DNA of 64,000 bases from JAXLXE01 sp046328115 (lineage in GTDB: Bacteria > Chloroflexota > UBA6077 > JACCZL01). Shown in pieces: positions 26,226 to 35,087 of the stretch. The stretch is from contig JAXLXE010000004.1 in the NCBI GenBank assembly GCA_046328115.1, forward strand, positions 124,001 through 188,000, read 5' to 3'. A program made the translations under genes and the position numbers. Numbering within the stretch: the stretch's first letter is position 1; every line of letters starts with the position of its first letter. The notes beneath the pieces were generated by a model. It was not told where the DNA came from, did not search any database, and saw nothing but the letters and a program-made list of their open reading frames with translations.

Positions 26226-26275
26226 CCGGATCATGGTGGGCCGGCGCCCTGGCGCGTCGGCCCGCCATGATCCGG
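26226..26275. terminator. Hairpin directly after the ArsR-SRPBCC stop
   Basis: CCGGATCATGG pairs with CCATGATCCGG, and the stem continues inward through GGGCC/GGCCC with mismatches. It begins one base after the stop codon. There is no T-run, so termination may be partial. Confidence 0.55.
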
Positions 26276-26332
26276 CCCACTGCCTGCTGGCGTATCCCGG
26301 AGACACGGAATCTCCAGGATGGGGTGGGCCGG

Positions 26333-26788
26333 ATGTCGGCGGCGATCGATCTGTCCCTCCGCGAGTTGTACGCGGAGTTCGGGCGCGGCGATCTGGGCGC
26401 GGTGCTCAGCCGCTGCGATGACGCAATTGTGTTCGAGGTGCCGGGCGTCAGCCCGCTGGCGGGGCTGTATCGGAAGCAGACGTTCGGCGAACTAGTCGAG
26501 CGGGTGATGCGCCTGAGCGGTGGGACATTCCAGGAGGACCTGTTGGACGTGCTGGTGGGCGAACGGTACGCGGCGGTGTACCTGACCCACCGGCTGGCGC
26601 GGGACGGAACTGAGTCGCGGTACCAGACAATTCACCTCTGGGAGCATGACGGGGAGGTGCTGACCGGCTGGCGCGAGTACCCGGCGGATCTGCGAGCGTT
26701 TGACGAAGCCTGGAGCGAGCCGGCGGGTTCACTCGACGTGCGGACGGGATTGCGCGAGAATAGCGCCTCGTGGAGACCGTTGGCGTAG
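26333..26788 (+). CDS. SnoaL/NTF2-like protein
   Basis: This protein of about 151 residues has the SnoaL-like order: helix LSLRELYAEFGRGDLGAVLS, then DDAIVFEVPG, SPLAGLYRKQTFGELVERVM, and strands ending TIHLWEHDGEVLTGWREYPA. The NTF2 fold binds small molecules or acts as an isomerase or hydrolase. The start is uncertain: ATG 26333 keeps the whole fold, and ATG 26267 lies in the upstream hairpin. Its 3' end overlaps the next gene by 19 bp, indicating an operon with the two oxidoreductases. Confidence 0.78.
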   Translation: MSAAIDLSLRELYAEFGRGDLGAVLSRCDDAIVFEVPGVSPLAGLYRKQTFGELVERVMRLSGGTFQEDLLDVLVGERYAAVYLTHRLARDGTESRYQTIHLWEHDGEVLTGWREYPADLRAFDEAWSEPAGSLDVRTGLRENSASWRPLA

Positions 26789-27765
26789 GCATCATCGGAG
26801 CGGGCGCGTTTGGCGCGGCGCACGCGGAGGCGCTGGCCGGCGTGCTGGGCACGCGGCTGGTGGCAGCATCGGCGCGGACACCGTCTCGACTCGAGGCGTT
26901 CACCCAGCGATTTGGCGGTCGGGCGTATCGCGACTATCGCGAACTGTTGGCGGATCCAGCAGTGGACGTGGCCTGCATCTGCCTGCCCCACAACCTGCAC
27001 GCGGAGGCCACCGTAGCCGCGCTGGAGACGGGCAAAGCGGTGCTGCTGGAGAAACCGCTGGCTCCCAGCGCGGAGGAATGCTCCCAGATCGTCCGGGCGG
27101 TGGCGGGGACCAGTGTGCCGTTCATGCTGGGGCACATCTACCGCTACATGCCGGTCTACGCGGCAGCCCGCCGGCTCATAGACGCGGATGAGATCGGTGA
27201 GCCCGTGGTGTGCACGGCAGCGATGGCAAAGGGCTGGGGCTTCGAGCAGCGGGAGGCCTGGCACCTGACGGATGGCGGCGGGATGTGGCTGACCAACGGC
27301 TGCCACCTGGTGGACCGGTTGTCCTGGCTGCTGGACTCGCGGCCGCGTGACATCCGCGCGGTGGTGGGTACGCGGTTCCACACGCAGGACGCGGATGATG
27401 TCGGCGTCGGACTCCTGACGTTCGAGTCGGGAGCGGTGGGTGTTGTCCGGGCCGTGGGTTACCGCCTGGGAGCGCAGGATCACGGCACGGAGATCCAGGG
27501 CACGCGCGGCGCGCTCAGGCTCTCGCACAGCGACGGGCTGTTCGTGGCTCGCGCCGATCGGTGGGAGCAGGTTGAGGAGCCCACGCCGGATCTGCAGATG
27601 GTCTCGCTGCGGGCGCAGTGGGAGTCCTTCCTTGGCTACTTGAAGCGCGGCGGGATGTCGCCCATCTCGGCAGAGTACGGGCAGATGGTGGTGGCGACGA
27701 TCCTGGCGGGCATGGAATCGAGCCGCACGGGTGACACCGTGCGAGTGGGAGACGTGGGCGCGTGA
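26770..27765 (+). CDS. Gfo/Idh/MocA family oxidoreductase
   Basis: This 331-residue protein has the Rossmann start GVGIIGAGAFGAAHAEALAG, the EKPLAPS motif with catalytic Lys, and GGGMWLTNGCHLVDRLSWLL with the partner His. It starts at GTG 26770 inside the end of the SnoaL gene and ends four bases into the next gene. It belongs to a three-gene unit with SnoaL and another Gfo/Idh/MocA enzyme. Such pairs often process one sugar or cyclitol in two steps, which is an inference here. Confidence 0.9.
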   Translation: METVGVGIIGAGAFGAAHAEALAGVLGTRLVAASARTPSRLEAFTQRFGGRAYRDYRELLADPAVDVACICLPHNLHAEATVAALETGKAVLLEKPLAPSAEECSQIVRAVAGTSVPFMLGHIYRYMPVYAAARRLIDADEIGEPVVCTAAMAKGWGFEQREAWHLTDGGGMWLTNGCHLVDRLSWLLDSRPRDIRAVVGTRFHTQDADDVGVGLLTFESGAVGVVRAVGYRLGAQDHGTEIQGTRGALRLSHSDGLFVARADRWEQVEEPTPDLQMVSLRAQWESFLGYLKRGGMSPISAEYGQMVVATILAGMESSRTGDTVRVGDVGA

Positions 27766-28766
27766 GCAATGGAACTGAACAGCCCGGAAGGGGCATCCGC
27801 GTGGCATTTGCCGGAGCCGGGCACTGGCACTTCTCCGTCGATGCGCAGTACCTGAAGCTGACCCGGGAGGCCGGCTGCGAGATCGTGGGGCTGAGCGACG
27901 ACAGCGAGCAGATTGCCCGAGCCCGAGCCCAGGTGGCGGGCTGCCCGTGGACTACGGACATCGATGATCTCGTCTCGCGATTCAAGCCAGACCTGGTGGT
28001 GGCGCTGCCACGGCCGGACCGGGCCCCGGCGCAGGTGGGCCGGCTCCTCGACCTGGGCGTGCCCATGTTCGCGGAGAAGCCGCTGGGCGTCAACGCTGAC
28101 GGCGCGCGGTCGCTCGTGGAGCGGGCGGAGCGGGGCTGGGTGTACGTGGCGTTTCCGCAGCGCTTCGCGCCGATCGTGGCGAAGGTGGAGGAGCTACGCG
28201 TGGCGGGGCGGCTGGGGGCAGTGGGCCACGTGGGCCTGCGGCAGTTGAACGGGCCGCCGTGGCGGTACCGCGACTACGAAGTGCCGTGGATGACGGATCC
28301 GGCCATAGCAGGCGGCGGACCGTTGCGGAACATCGGCATCCACCTCACGGACATGCTGGCCCAGATGTTCGAGCCGGAGACCATCTCCATAGTCGGCGCG
28401 GCACGGACGAATCGGATGTTTGGCGAGCCGATCGAGGACGTGATCTCGGCCGTGATGAAGACGGACGATGGCGTGCTGATCCACCTGGAGAGCGGGTACT
28501 CCTTTGCCCGCCCGAAGCCCGGCCACACGGATCTGATGGTGGCCGGCCGGCTGGCACACGTACACCAGCGGCGGGATCAGCTCACGGTGACGCCATCTGA
28601 CGGAGAAGCCCGGGTGACGCCAATCGACACGGGGCGGTCGTTGTACGAGGTGATCTTCCACGACGCGCTGCGTCGGTTCCGCGCCCAGCAGCCACCGCTC
28701 GCCACCGTGCGCGATTGCGCGCGGGCGGCGGAGCTGATCGACCGAATCTACGCCGCGGCTCGGTAG
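27762..28766 (+). CDS. Gfo/Idh/MocA family oxidoreductase
   Basis: This 334-residue protein has a more divergent Rossmann start (RVAFAGAGHWHFSVDAQYLK), the FAEKPLGVN motif and GGGPLRNIGIHLTDMLAQMF with the partner His. It starts at GTG 27762, whose GTGA overlaps the stop of the previous gene by four bases, so the two are translationally coupled. Its stop lies within the strong hairpin at 28754. Confidence 0.9.
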   Translation: MSNGTEQPGRGIRVAFAGAGHWHFSVDAQYLKLTREAGCEIVGLSDDSEQIARARAQVAGCPWTTDIDDLVSRFKPDLVVALPRPDRAPAQVGRLLDLGVPMFAEKPLGVNADGARSLVERAERGWVYVAFPQRFAPIVAKVEELRVAGRLGAVGHVGLRQLNGPPWRYRDYEVPWMTDPAIAGGGPLRNIGIHLTDMLAQMFEPETISIVGAARTNRMFGEPIEDVISAVMKTDDGVLIHLESGYSFARPKPGHTDLMVAGRLAHVHQRRDQLTVTPSDGEARVTPIDTGRSLYEVIFHDALRRFRAQQPPLATVRDCARAAELIDRIYAAAR

Positions 28767-28788
28767 CGCCGGGCGCTACCGAGCCGCG
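28754..28788. terminator. Bidirectional terminator hairpin containing a stop codon
   Basis: A perfect 16-bp stem (28754-28769 with 28773-28788) has loop CGG. The TAG of the upstream oxidoreductase gene lies inside the 5' arm. The convergent beta-helix gene ends 5 bp beyond. Confidence 0.8.
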
Positions 28789-28792
28789 TAGC

Positions 28793-31432
28793 CTACCTGT
28801 TGGGCTTCCGGTTGGGCGTCCCGCCGTTGACGGTGCCGCCCCGACCGTTGGGGTGCTGGTTCGGCGTACCACTGACGATGGACTCCAGGCGCGGCGGGCC
28901 GGGCGGCTCCGCCTCAAACGAGCCGATATCCGTAGGGTCCGCCGACGAGTGCGGTCGCGCCACCCCGCGCTGATCCGTCGCCAGCGCAAACGCGTTGTCA
29001 CCCTTATTGATCGCCGCGCTGCCAGCAAACGGCCGCATCGTCTTCGTCGGTCCGCCGAAGAACCCAAGCGCCGAGAGCTGCGGATCGCCGGTGATGAAGC
29101 CCGCCGCCGGGCAGTCCGAAGCGCCGAACTGCAGGCTGTTGTTCCCGTTGAACGCGTCGATGTTGCAGTTCCCGCCAACGCCGTTCACCGTGTTGTTCGC
29201 CACGATCGTGTTCCGCAGCGTGATCGAGTCGCTCCCGCTCCGCCCCTGGTGGAACACCCCGCCGGCCGTCGACAGGCCGGCTCCGGACCGCCCGGTGGCG
29301 CTGTTTCCGGCGATCGTGTTGTTGTTCACGACGGCGCTCCGCAGCGTGTGGACCGCGCCGCCTTTCCCGATGCCAACCGTGGCAATACTTCCGCCGCCGG
29401 CGGCGGTGTTCAGCGAGAAGGTGCTATTGCTGATCGACGTGGCGCTGGCGGTGCTGGGGATAAAGACGGCCCCGCCCAGCCCGTCTCCACCGGTGAGCGT
29501 ACCGGTGCCGCCCTGCGCCGTGTTGCTCTCAAACGTTGACGTGCGTACGGTCAGGTTCCCATCCGAGTAGATGGCGCCGCCGGATCCATCTCCGCCGCCG
29601 GCACTGACGGCACCGCGCGCGAGGTTGTTGACCAACGTCGTCCGGTCGATGGTGACCACGCCGCCGCTCGCGACGTACAACGCTCCGCCCTGGCCGTCTC
29701 CGACGGTGCCGCTCCCGAGCGCCTGGTTGTTGGTGAACACCATGTCCGACAACGCCAGGCTGGTCACGGCGGTGTGGATCGCTCCACCCTGGCCCGTGGC
29801 CGCGGTGACCCGTCCGTTCCGCAGCGTGAGACCGCTGATCGAGATCGTCTTGCCGGCGTTGACCGATCCGATGGTGAAGATCCGCGTGGCGTTGTTCCCA
29901 CTAATGGCCAGCCCGGCCGCGCCAGGCCCGACGATGGCCACGGATTTGTCGATCAGGATGGGCGTTGCCAGGGTGAGGGTGCCGGCCACCTTCACCAGGA
30001 TGATCCCGTTGTCGCCGACATCGGTGACCGCCTCACGCAGCGTGCACTCCGCCGCGTCGCAGCCGCCAGCGCCGGGATCCGACGTGCTATTGACCACCTT
30101 CAGGGGGATCTCCACGGAGCCGATGTCAACCGGATCGGAGCCGCTCGCCGGCCGCGCGATGCCCCGCTGATCCGCCGCGGGCGCGCCGGCGTTCTGGCCA
30201 GCGTTGATAGCGGCCGATCCCAGAAGCGGTAAGTGGGTGAACGTGTTGCCACCGTTGTCCTGCAGCGGGGTCAGTTTTGGATCTGCGTTGATGGGGAACA
30301 CGCCGGCCGGGCAGTCGGCCGCGCCGAACTGCAGGTTGCTGGAGCCGCTGATCACTCCACCGAAGGCGGCCAGGCAGTTGGCGGGTGTGTTGTTGTTCGT
30401 ATTGTTCGCGACGATGGAATTGGTGATGGCGATGTTCCCGCCGTCCGCCGCGATGCCCCCGGCGCTCCCGAACGCGCTGACGGCGTTGGTGTTGTTGACG
30501 ACTGTGCTGTTGAGGATCGTCAGCGTGGTGCCAAAGGTGTGCGCTACGATGGCGGCGCGGCTAGACGAACCGGCCGGGCCCGAAGCGACGTTGCCGCTGA
30601 CCGTGCTGTTGGTGATCGCGCCGCTGCCCGTGATCGAGAGCGCCGCGCCGGACACGACGGCATCGCTGCCCGCACCCTGCGGTGCTCCTCCGATGGCCTG
30701 ATTGCCTGACAGTGTGCTCTGGATCAGCGTGAGGGCGTTACCGGTGCTGCCCTCCGCGCGGATACCGCCACCGAACGGGCGTCCCGCCGCACCGCTCGCC
30801 GTACTGGCGTCGCCGCCGCGGGCGATGTTGTCCTTGACCGTGGTTCGGGTCAGGGTGAGTTGGCCGTTGCTGGAGATACCGCCGCCAAAGGCGAACGTGC
30901 CTGTGCCCGCACTCCGAGCCTCGTTGTTTCGCACGACCATGTCGATCAGCGAGACGTTGGAGCCGTTCTGTATCCGAATGCCGCCGCCCCGCGCGGTGAA
31001 CGGGCTTGACCCGGTGAGGAGCCCGTTGCGGACCGTGAAGCCGTTCAGCGTGACGTTGACGGCCGCGGTCGGGCCGATGTCGAAGACCCGCACAGCATCG
31101 CCCCCACTCACGGCGAGCACGCCAGCCCCGGGCCCGTTGATGGTCAAGTGCTTGTCAATAACGAGTTGACCGAGTCCCACGTTGAGCGTGATGGTGCCGG
31201 TGACCGCGGCGTCGAACACCACCGTGTCGCCCGGGCTGGCAGCAATGATCGCTTCGCGCAGCGAGCAGTCGACGACGCTGCAGGTGCCGTCGTTGGTGTC
31301 GGCCGTCTTGGTGACCGTCTTGTTAGCGGCCAGCGCCTCGCCCGGGAGCAACACCGCCGCCCACAACGCGGCCGACACCGCGAAAGCGCCACGCCACCAT
31401 CCTCGAACCCGCGCAACGTCCACCCAACGCAT
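28793..31432 (-). CDS. Secreted parallel beta-helix protein with two CSLREA units
   Basis: This 879-residue exported protein has a signal segment (GAFAVSAALWAAVLLPGEALA). ATG 31432 has GGGAG 7 nt upstream; GTG 31453 is an alternative. The sequence is two similar halves of about 440 residues. Each opens with a CSLREA-type motif (CSVVDCSLREAI and CDAAECTLREAV), continues with Asn/Gly/Ser-rich coils typical of right-handed parallel beta-helices, and closes with a block containing ATDQRGVARP or AADQRGIARP. The family is common on bacterial surfaces and resembles polysaccharide-binding or lyase-like helices, but no catalytic site is evident. Confidence 0.88.
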   Translation of the reverse strand: MRWVDVARVRGWWRGAFAVSAALWAAVLLPGEALAANKTVTKTADTNDGTCSVVDCSLREAIIAASPGDTVVFDAAVTGTITLNVGLGQLVIDKHLTINGPGAGVLAVSGGDAVRVFDIGPTAAVNVTLNGFTVRNGLLTGSSPFTARGGGIRIQNGSNVSLIDMVVRNNEARSAGTGTFAFGGGISSNGQLTLTRTTVKDNIARGGDASTASGAAGRPFGGGIRAEGSTGNALTLIQSTLSGNQAIGGAPQGAGSDAVVSGAALSITGSGAITNSTVSGNVASGPAGSSSRAAIVAHTFGTTLTILNSTVVNNTNAVSAFGSAGGIAADGGNIAITNSIVANNTNNNTPANCLAAFGGVISGSSNLQFGAADCPAGVFPINADPKLTPLQDNGGNTFTHLPLLGSAAINAGQNAGAPAADQRGIARPASGSDPVDIGSVEIPLKVVNSTSDPGAGGCDAAECTLREAVTDVGDNGIILVKVAGTLTLATPILIDKSVAIVGPGAAGLAISGNNATRIFTIGSVNAGKTISISGLTLRNGRVTAATGQGGAIHTAVTSLALSDMVFTNNQALGSGTVGDGQGGALYVASGGVVTIDRTTLVNNLARGAVSAGGGDGSGGAIYSDGNLTVRTSTFESNTAQGGTGTLTGGDGLGGAVFIPSTASATSISNSTFSLNTAAGGGSIATVGIGKGGAVHTLRSAVVNNNTIAGNSATGRSGAGLSTAGGVFHQGRSGSDSITLRNTIVANNTVNGVGGNCNIDAFNGNNSLQFGASDCPAAGFITGDPQLSALGFFGGPTKTMRPFAGSAAINKGDNAFALATDQRGVARPHSSADPTDIGSFEAEPPGPPRLESIVSGTPNQHPNGRGGTVNGGTPNRKPNR

Positions 31433-31594
31433 CGCCACTCTCCCGTGAGTCACGCTTTTGCCCCCAGGGTCGCAGTATGTACCACATCAGTCGCGGCACC
31501 GCGCAAGCCTCCTCGTGGAGGCCGGGGCGCAACCGCGCATCTGGTGGACATACGTATGACGCCGTGAAACCGGATTCACGGTGCGCCGGGGCAG

Positions 31595-31630
31595 AGAAAA
31601 GCCCCCGTCTTAGCGGACGGGGGCATTTCT
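31595..31630 (-). terminator. Rho-independent terminator of sodN
   Basis: On the minus strand GCCCCCGTC pairs with GACGGGGGC around a 6-base loop, followed by TTTTCTC. It lies 21 bp after the sodN stop. This is the most classical terminator in the window. Confidence 0.85.
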
Positions 31631-31650
31631 CTGGATGGGTTGCGCGAGTG

Positions 31651-32160
31651 TCAGGCCGGGACGACGATCTCCCCGCCGGCTGGCTGGTTGGACGGCTTGG
31701 ACGCGGTGGCGATGTTCTTGCTGGCCCAGAAGGCGCCGGCGATCTTGTTGACGCCCGCCAGCAGGTCTTGGGCGGCCTGCATGTTGATCTGCTGCTTGAC
31801 GGCCGAGCAAAGCTTCATGGTCTTCCAGAACGTGTCATGCATGTCTGGGAACTTCTCAAGATGCTCGGGGCGGAAGTAGTCCGTCCAGAAGATCAGGAGC
31901 TCGTTCTCCACCGCGCGCGCGTGCTCTTCCTTCACAGCGATGTACCGTGACATGGTGTTGAGGTAGGCATCCATGGCCGCCTTGTCGGACGACGGAAGCG
32001 CCAGGCCCTCGATGAGCTGGTTCATGCGGATGATGGTGAGCGCGCCGATCTGGGCGGCGTGCGGATCGTAGATACCGCAGGGGATGTCACAGTGGGCGGA
32101 GACCTTTTCGGCCGACCGTGCGCGGTCAAGCGCGCCGAGCACGAGATCGGAGAGGTTCAT
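31651..32160 (-). CDS. sodN: Nickel superoxide dismutase (pro-enzyme)
   Basis: This 169-residue protein dismutates superoxide to O2 and H2O2. After a 22-residue propeptide (MNLSDLVLGALDRARSAEKV plus SA) comes the nickel hook HCDIPCGIYDPH: mature His1, Cys2 and Cys6 are the nickel ligands of this family. The helical bundle follows (YIAVKEEHARAVENELLIFW, TDYFRPEHLEKFPDMHDTFW). A C-terminal tail of about 15 residues extends past the usual end. ATG 32160 has GGAGG at 5 nt. Cleavage after Ala22 would be done by the divergently encoded SodX protease. Active enzyme is probably cytoplasmic, since no export signal is present. Confidence 0.95.
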   Translation of the reverse strand: MNLSDLVLGALDRARSAEKVSAHCDIPCGIYDPHAAQIGALTIIRMNQLIEGLALPSSDKAAMDAYLNTMSRYIAVKEEHARAVENELLIFWTDYFRPEHLEKFPDMHDTFWKTMKLCSAVKQQINMQAAQDLLAGVNKIAGAFWASKNIATASKPSNQPAGGEIVVPA

Positions 32161-32215
32161 TGCTTCCTCCAAGCTGTTAGGCTCTGAGCCGGAAGTGTAG
32201 CCGAGCGATTGGGGC

Positions 32216-32734
32216 GTGTCTAAATCGATGAAGCTGTGGGTCGCCCGACTGTGGCGCAAGTTCGCTCCGACTCGGGGGTGGCGCGTCGAGGTTACCGGGG
32301 ACAGCATGTATCCACTGCTGCACCCCGGGGAACGTCTCCTCGTAGATCGGGGCGCATACCGGGCATCCGAGCCACGGCGGGGCGAGATTGTGGTGTTCAG
32401 GCGCCCAGGCAGCGCGGGCGAGCGCTCGGTCAAGGTGGTAGTGGGCCTCCCAGGCGAGGTGGTGTCGGTGGAGCGGGACCGCCTCTGGATAAACGGCCTG
32501 GAGCTGAGGTGGCACGCGCCGGTGGTAGGCACGCTACCGGGGCAGTGGCAGCTAGGCGAAGCGGGCTACTTCCTGTTGAGCTACTCGGTGGCGGTAGGGA
32601 CCGATAGCCGCGTCTTTGGGCCGGTGGACCGATCCAGCATCGAGGGGAGAGTCACTCGAGTCTACGCTCCGCGGGCTCGAGCGAGACGGGTGGAGTCATT
32701 GGCTCTGGGCACGCGGCAGGACGGAGAAGACTAA
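32216..32734 (+). CDS. sodX: NiSOD maturation protease, S26 signal-peptidase family
   Basis: This 172-residue protein has the S26 Ser/Lys dyad: Ser in VTGDSMYPLLHPGE and Lys in RSVKVVVGLPGE, plus the late box GTDSRVFGPVDRSSIEGRV. There is no clear membrane anchor. Its position beside sodN, 55 bp away and divergent, matches the family of soluble peptidases that free the N-terminal His of NiSOD. Start codons GTG 32216 and ATG 32228 are both possible. GGCTCTGAGCC (32180-32190) in the shared gap is a small palindrome. The 3' end overlaps the opposing PIG-L gene by 4 bp. Confidence 0.9.
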   Translation: MSKSMKLWVARLWRKFAPTRGWRVEVTGDSMYPLLHPGERLLVDRGAYRASEPRRGEIVVFRRPGSAGERSVKVVVGLPGEVVSVERDRLWINGLELRWHAPVVGTLPGQWQLGEAGYFLLSYSVAVGTDSRVFGPVDRSSIEGRVTRVYAPRARARRVESLALGTRQDGED

Positions 32735-33459
32735 AGGCTGAACAGCGTGAAGCCCACGCCGAGCTCCGCTCCTGCCTGCTCGCCGGCCGCACGCGCCGCC
32801 TGCGTCAGAAAGTCGGACGCGTCGAAGGGCTGGGCAAGATTGTCGAAGTAGGCGTGGTGCGCCTGGAGGGAGGCGATGCCGCGGTCCAGGTCTGCCTGAG
32901 CGATGACGCAGCCATGGGTGGACGGGGTCATGCCGGCCACAAGGACATAGCGCAGCCCGTGCCAGGGCTCCAGGCCCTGGGCCAGCAGCTCTGGAAAGAT
33001 CCAGCGGTTGGCCGCGTCGCGCGCCGCATCCAGGGTGGCCAGGCCCACCGCGCGGTGGTCCGCCTGGTTGAGCCCACCGCTGGGCCAGGCAATGCCAAAG
33101 TGGCCGGTGATCAGCACCTGGGGTTTGTGGATGCGGATGGCGCGGGCGAGATCGCGGCGGAGCGGCAGACCGTACTCCACCACGCCATCCTGGTAGTCCA
33201 GGAACTCAACCCGATCGACGCCGACGGCGGCCCCCGCCTGTCGCTCCTCGTGCTCCCGGACTGGGCCGGTCTTCGAGGGGGCCCAGGCATCGATCCCCGC
33301 CTCGCCGCGGGTGGCCATGAGGTACGTTACCCGCTTGCCCGCGGCGGTCCACTTGGCGATGGCGCACGAGGCGCCGTATTCAAGGTCGTCCGGGTGGGCA
33401 GCGATGGCGAGGGCGGAGTCCCAGTCTTCAGGAACGGGGGGTAGCAGTGACTCGCTCAC
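32731..33459 (-). CDS. PIG-L family deacetylase
   Basis: This 242-residue protein has the zinc motif AIAAHPDDLEYG near residue 20 and a second-site HRAVG. The family contains LmbE-like enzymes that remove acetyl groups from GlcNAc conjugates (for example MshB and BshB). A thiol-biosynthesis role would fit the nearby glutaredoxin, but this is not shown. Translation starts at GTG 33459 after a structured leader of about 200 bp. Confidence 0.9.
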   Translation of the reverse strand: MSESLLPPVPEDWDSALAIAAHPDDLEYGASCAIAKWTAAGKRVTYLMATRGEAGIDAWAPSKTGPVREHEERQAGAAVGVDRVEFLDYQDGVVEYGLPLRRDLARAIRIHKPQVLITGHFGIAWPSGGLNQADHRAVGLATLDAARDAANRWIFPELLAQGLEPWHGLRYVLVAGMTPSTHGCVIAQADLDRGIASLQAHHAYFDNLAQPFDASDFLTQAARAAGEQAGAELGVGFTLFSL

Positions 33460-33507
33460 GACGACTGAAGGCTAGCTGCGAGCAGCGAGCGCCCGCAACA
33501 ACAGGTT

Positions 33508-33581
33508 GGGCCGTCCGGCAGGCTCCGGTGCGGGGAGACACCAGAGAACCGGACGGCCCACGTTGAGCGACGGACGTGGGC
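33508..33581 (-). promoter_or_regulatory. Structured leader or terminator with two overlapping stems
   Basis: GGGCCGTCCGG (33508-33518) pairs with CCGGACGGCCC (33549-33559), with inner GGTG/CACC pairing. GCCCACGT (33556-33563) pairs with ACGTGGGC (33574-33581). The two stems share bases 33556-33559, so they exclude each other. On the minus strand this sits between the sugar dehydrogenase stop and the PIG-L start. It could be a terminator or a switch-like leader. Confidence 0.5.
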
Positions 33582-33681
33582 TACGCCCGTCTTCGATGAA
33601 GTCTAGGCCTGCCGAGCGTGTGGACACCTCGGACGTGGCTGAACGCTATCTGAAAGTTCTGTGAACCCGATGTCCGCGTCC

Positions 33682-34971
33682 TCACGGCCCAAGGCGGATG
33701 ATCTGGCCGCCCATGTTGGAGTAGTACAGGCCGCCGTCCGGACCTACAGATACGTCAAGCTGGCAATTATTAGCCTGAACGTCCGCGGCTACTACCCGGT
33801 CCAGCTCCTGACCTCCTAGCCTGAGTCGGGTGAGGGTCCCGCTGACCACGGCGCAGAAGAACAAATCCCCCTTGAACTGGGGGATCTGATCACCTGTGTA
33901 GAACACAATCCCGACTGGACCGATGGTCTTTGGGCCGGACTCCCAGAGGGGCTCGACGAACGGGGTGGTGGGCAGTGGCTCGCGGCATGGACCAAGCCGC
34001 ACGGCACAGAGCAGTCGCTCTGCGGCGTCCGGATCGGGTGGCCGGGAGCCTTCGTAGTATGGGAAGGCGTAGTTCCCACCGGGGATGACGCGGTTCACCT
34101 CGTCATGGCTGTCGCCGCTGTTCTCGGTGACGTAGGGCACCCCAGTGCCGGGGTGGATGGCCAGGCCGAAGGGGTTTCTGAATCCGTAGGCGAACACGGG
34201 CGAGCCAGGGAACGGATTGTCGGCGGGAACGCTGCCGTCAGGGTTGAGACGGAGGACCTTGCCGTTGGGCCGGGTGAGGTCCTGGCTGTTTGCTCGGACC
34301 TCGGCATTGCCCACGGTGACGTAGAGCTTGCCGTCCTGGCCGAAACGAAGCGAGCCGGCGTTATGGCGCGCGGTGCGGGAGATCTCGATGTCGTCAAAGA
34401 TGGCGAGCATGGCCGTGCCAACCCCGTCGCGCTCGGCGAACCGGACCACGCGATTGCGCAGGGGCCGGCGGTCGGCGCGGCTGCTATCTGGCTCGGAGTA
34501 GTAGACGTAGACGTAGCGATTGCGCGCGTAATCTGGATCGAGCGCAATGCCGAGCACACCAGATTCGGCACCCTTGGCGATCTCCAGCTCGACGAATGGC
34601 CGCGGAAGGAGCCGCCAACCCTCCGTGGTTCGCTCGGCCACACGGATGCGTCCCTCGAAAGCCTCGGCGAACAGCAGCAAGCCGTCCGGCGTAAACGTGA
34701 GGGCGATGGGCACGCTGACGCCCTCGATGATCGGGGAGGATCGGAGCGCGACGCTGCCCGCGGTATCTGGCGTCGGATAAGGCGTGGAGGTAGCAGACTG
34801 CCGAGTGGCCTGGACGGCAGCCTGGGTCTGCTCCGCGCCGGCACGACGACCGCCACGACCCGGGGCAGCGACGATCCAGACGATGCCGACGAGCAACAGG
34901 CAAACGGCCGCGGCGAGGGCGAGGCGGGTAGGGCGGGTCAGGCGAACGGGCGAGGCTCCCGAGGATTGCAC
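33682..34971 (-). CDS. Membrane-anchored PQQ-type sugar dehydrogenase (GSDH family)
   Basis: This 429-residue protein has an N-terminal membrane anchor (LALAAAVCLLLVGIVWIVAA), a Thr/Pro linker, and a six-bladed propeller of the glucose/sorbosone dehydrogenase family. Typical motifs are VLGIALDPDYARNRYVYVYY, RHNAGSLRFGQDGKLYVTVG with the catalytic-type His, and NPFGLAIHPGTG. It probably oxidises sugars outside the membrane. The same domain forms the C-terminal half of the fusion at 37842-40454. The start is 14 bp from the tRNA-Pro 3' end on the same strand. Confidence 0.85.
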   Translation of the reverse strand: MQSSGASPVRLTRPTRLALAAAVCLLLVGIVWIVAAPGRGGRRAGAEQTQAAVQATRQSATSTPYPTPDTAGSVALRSSPIIEGVSVPIALTFTPDGLLLFAEAFEGRIRVAERTTEGWRLLPRPFVELEIAKGAESGVLGIALDPDYARNRYVYVYYSEPDSSRADRRPLRNRVVRFAERDGVGTAMLAIFDDIEISRTARHNAGSLRFGQDGKLYVTVGNAEVRANSQDLTRPNGKVLRLNPDGSVPADNPFPGSPVFAYGFRNPFGLAIHPGTGVPYVTENSGDSHDEVNRVIPGGNYAFPYYEGSRPPDPDAAERLLCAVRLGPCREPLPTTPFVEPLWESGPKTIGPVGIVFYTGDQIPQFKGDLFFCAVVSGTLTRLRLGGQELDRVVAADVQANNCQLDVSVGPDGGLYYSNMGGQIIRLGP

Positions 34972-34984
34972 AAGGGTGGGCGAG

Positions 34985-35061
34985 TGGTCGGGGCGCCCGG
35001 ACTCGAACCGGGGACCTCATGGTCCCAAACCATGCGCGCTACCAAGCTGCGCTACGCCCCG
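34985..35061 (-). tRNA. tRNA-Pro (anticodon UGG)
   Basis: The minus strand folds as a 77-nt tRNA with acceptor CGGGGCG/CGCCCCG, anticodon stem CAUGG/CCAUG around loop UUUGGGA (anticodon UGG), and T arm with GGUUCGAGUCC. The 3' ACCA is encoded (34985-34988). Confidence 0.96.
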
Positions 35062-35063
35062 AA

Positions 35064-35087
35064 CGTGCCAAAGGCACGGGGAGTATA
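35064..35087 (-). promoter_or_regulatory. Promoter -10 and palindrome ahead of tRNA-Pro
   Basis: On the minus strand TATACT (35082-35087) precedes the tRNA by about 20 nt. Between them is CGTGCC-TTT-GGCACG (35064-35078), which would form a hairpin in the 5' leader of the precursor. No good -35 box was seen. Confidence 0.4.

Noticed and set aside
31651..32532. Extended form of sodN starting at 32532
   Set aside because: The extra N-terminus is antisense to sodX and would bury the NiSOD propeptide. ATG 32160 has a good ribosome site.
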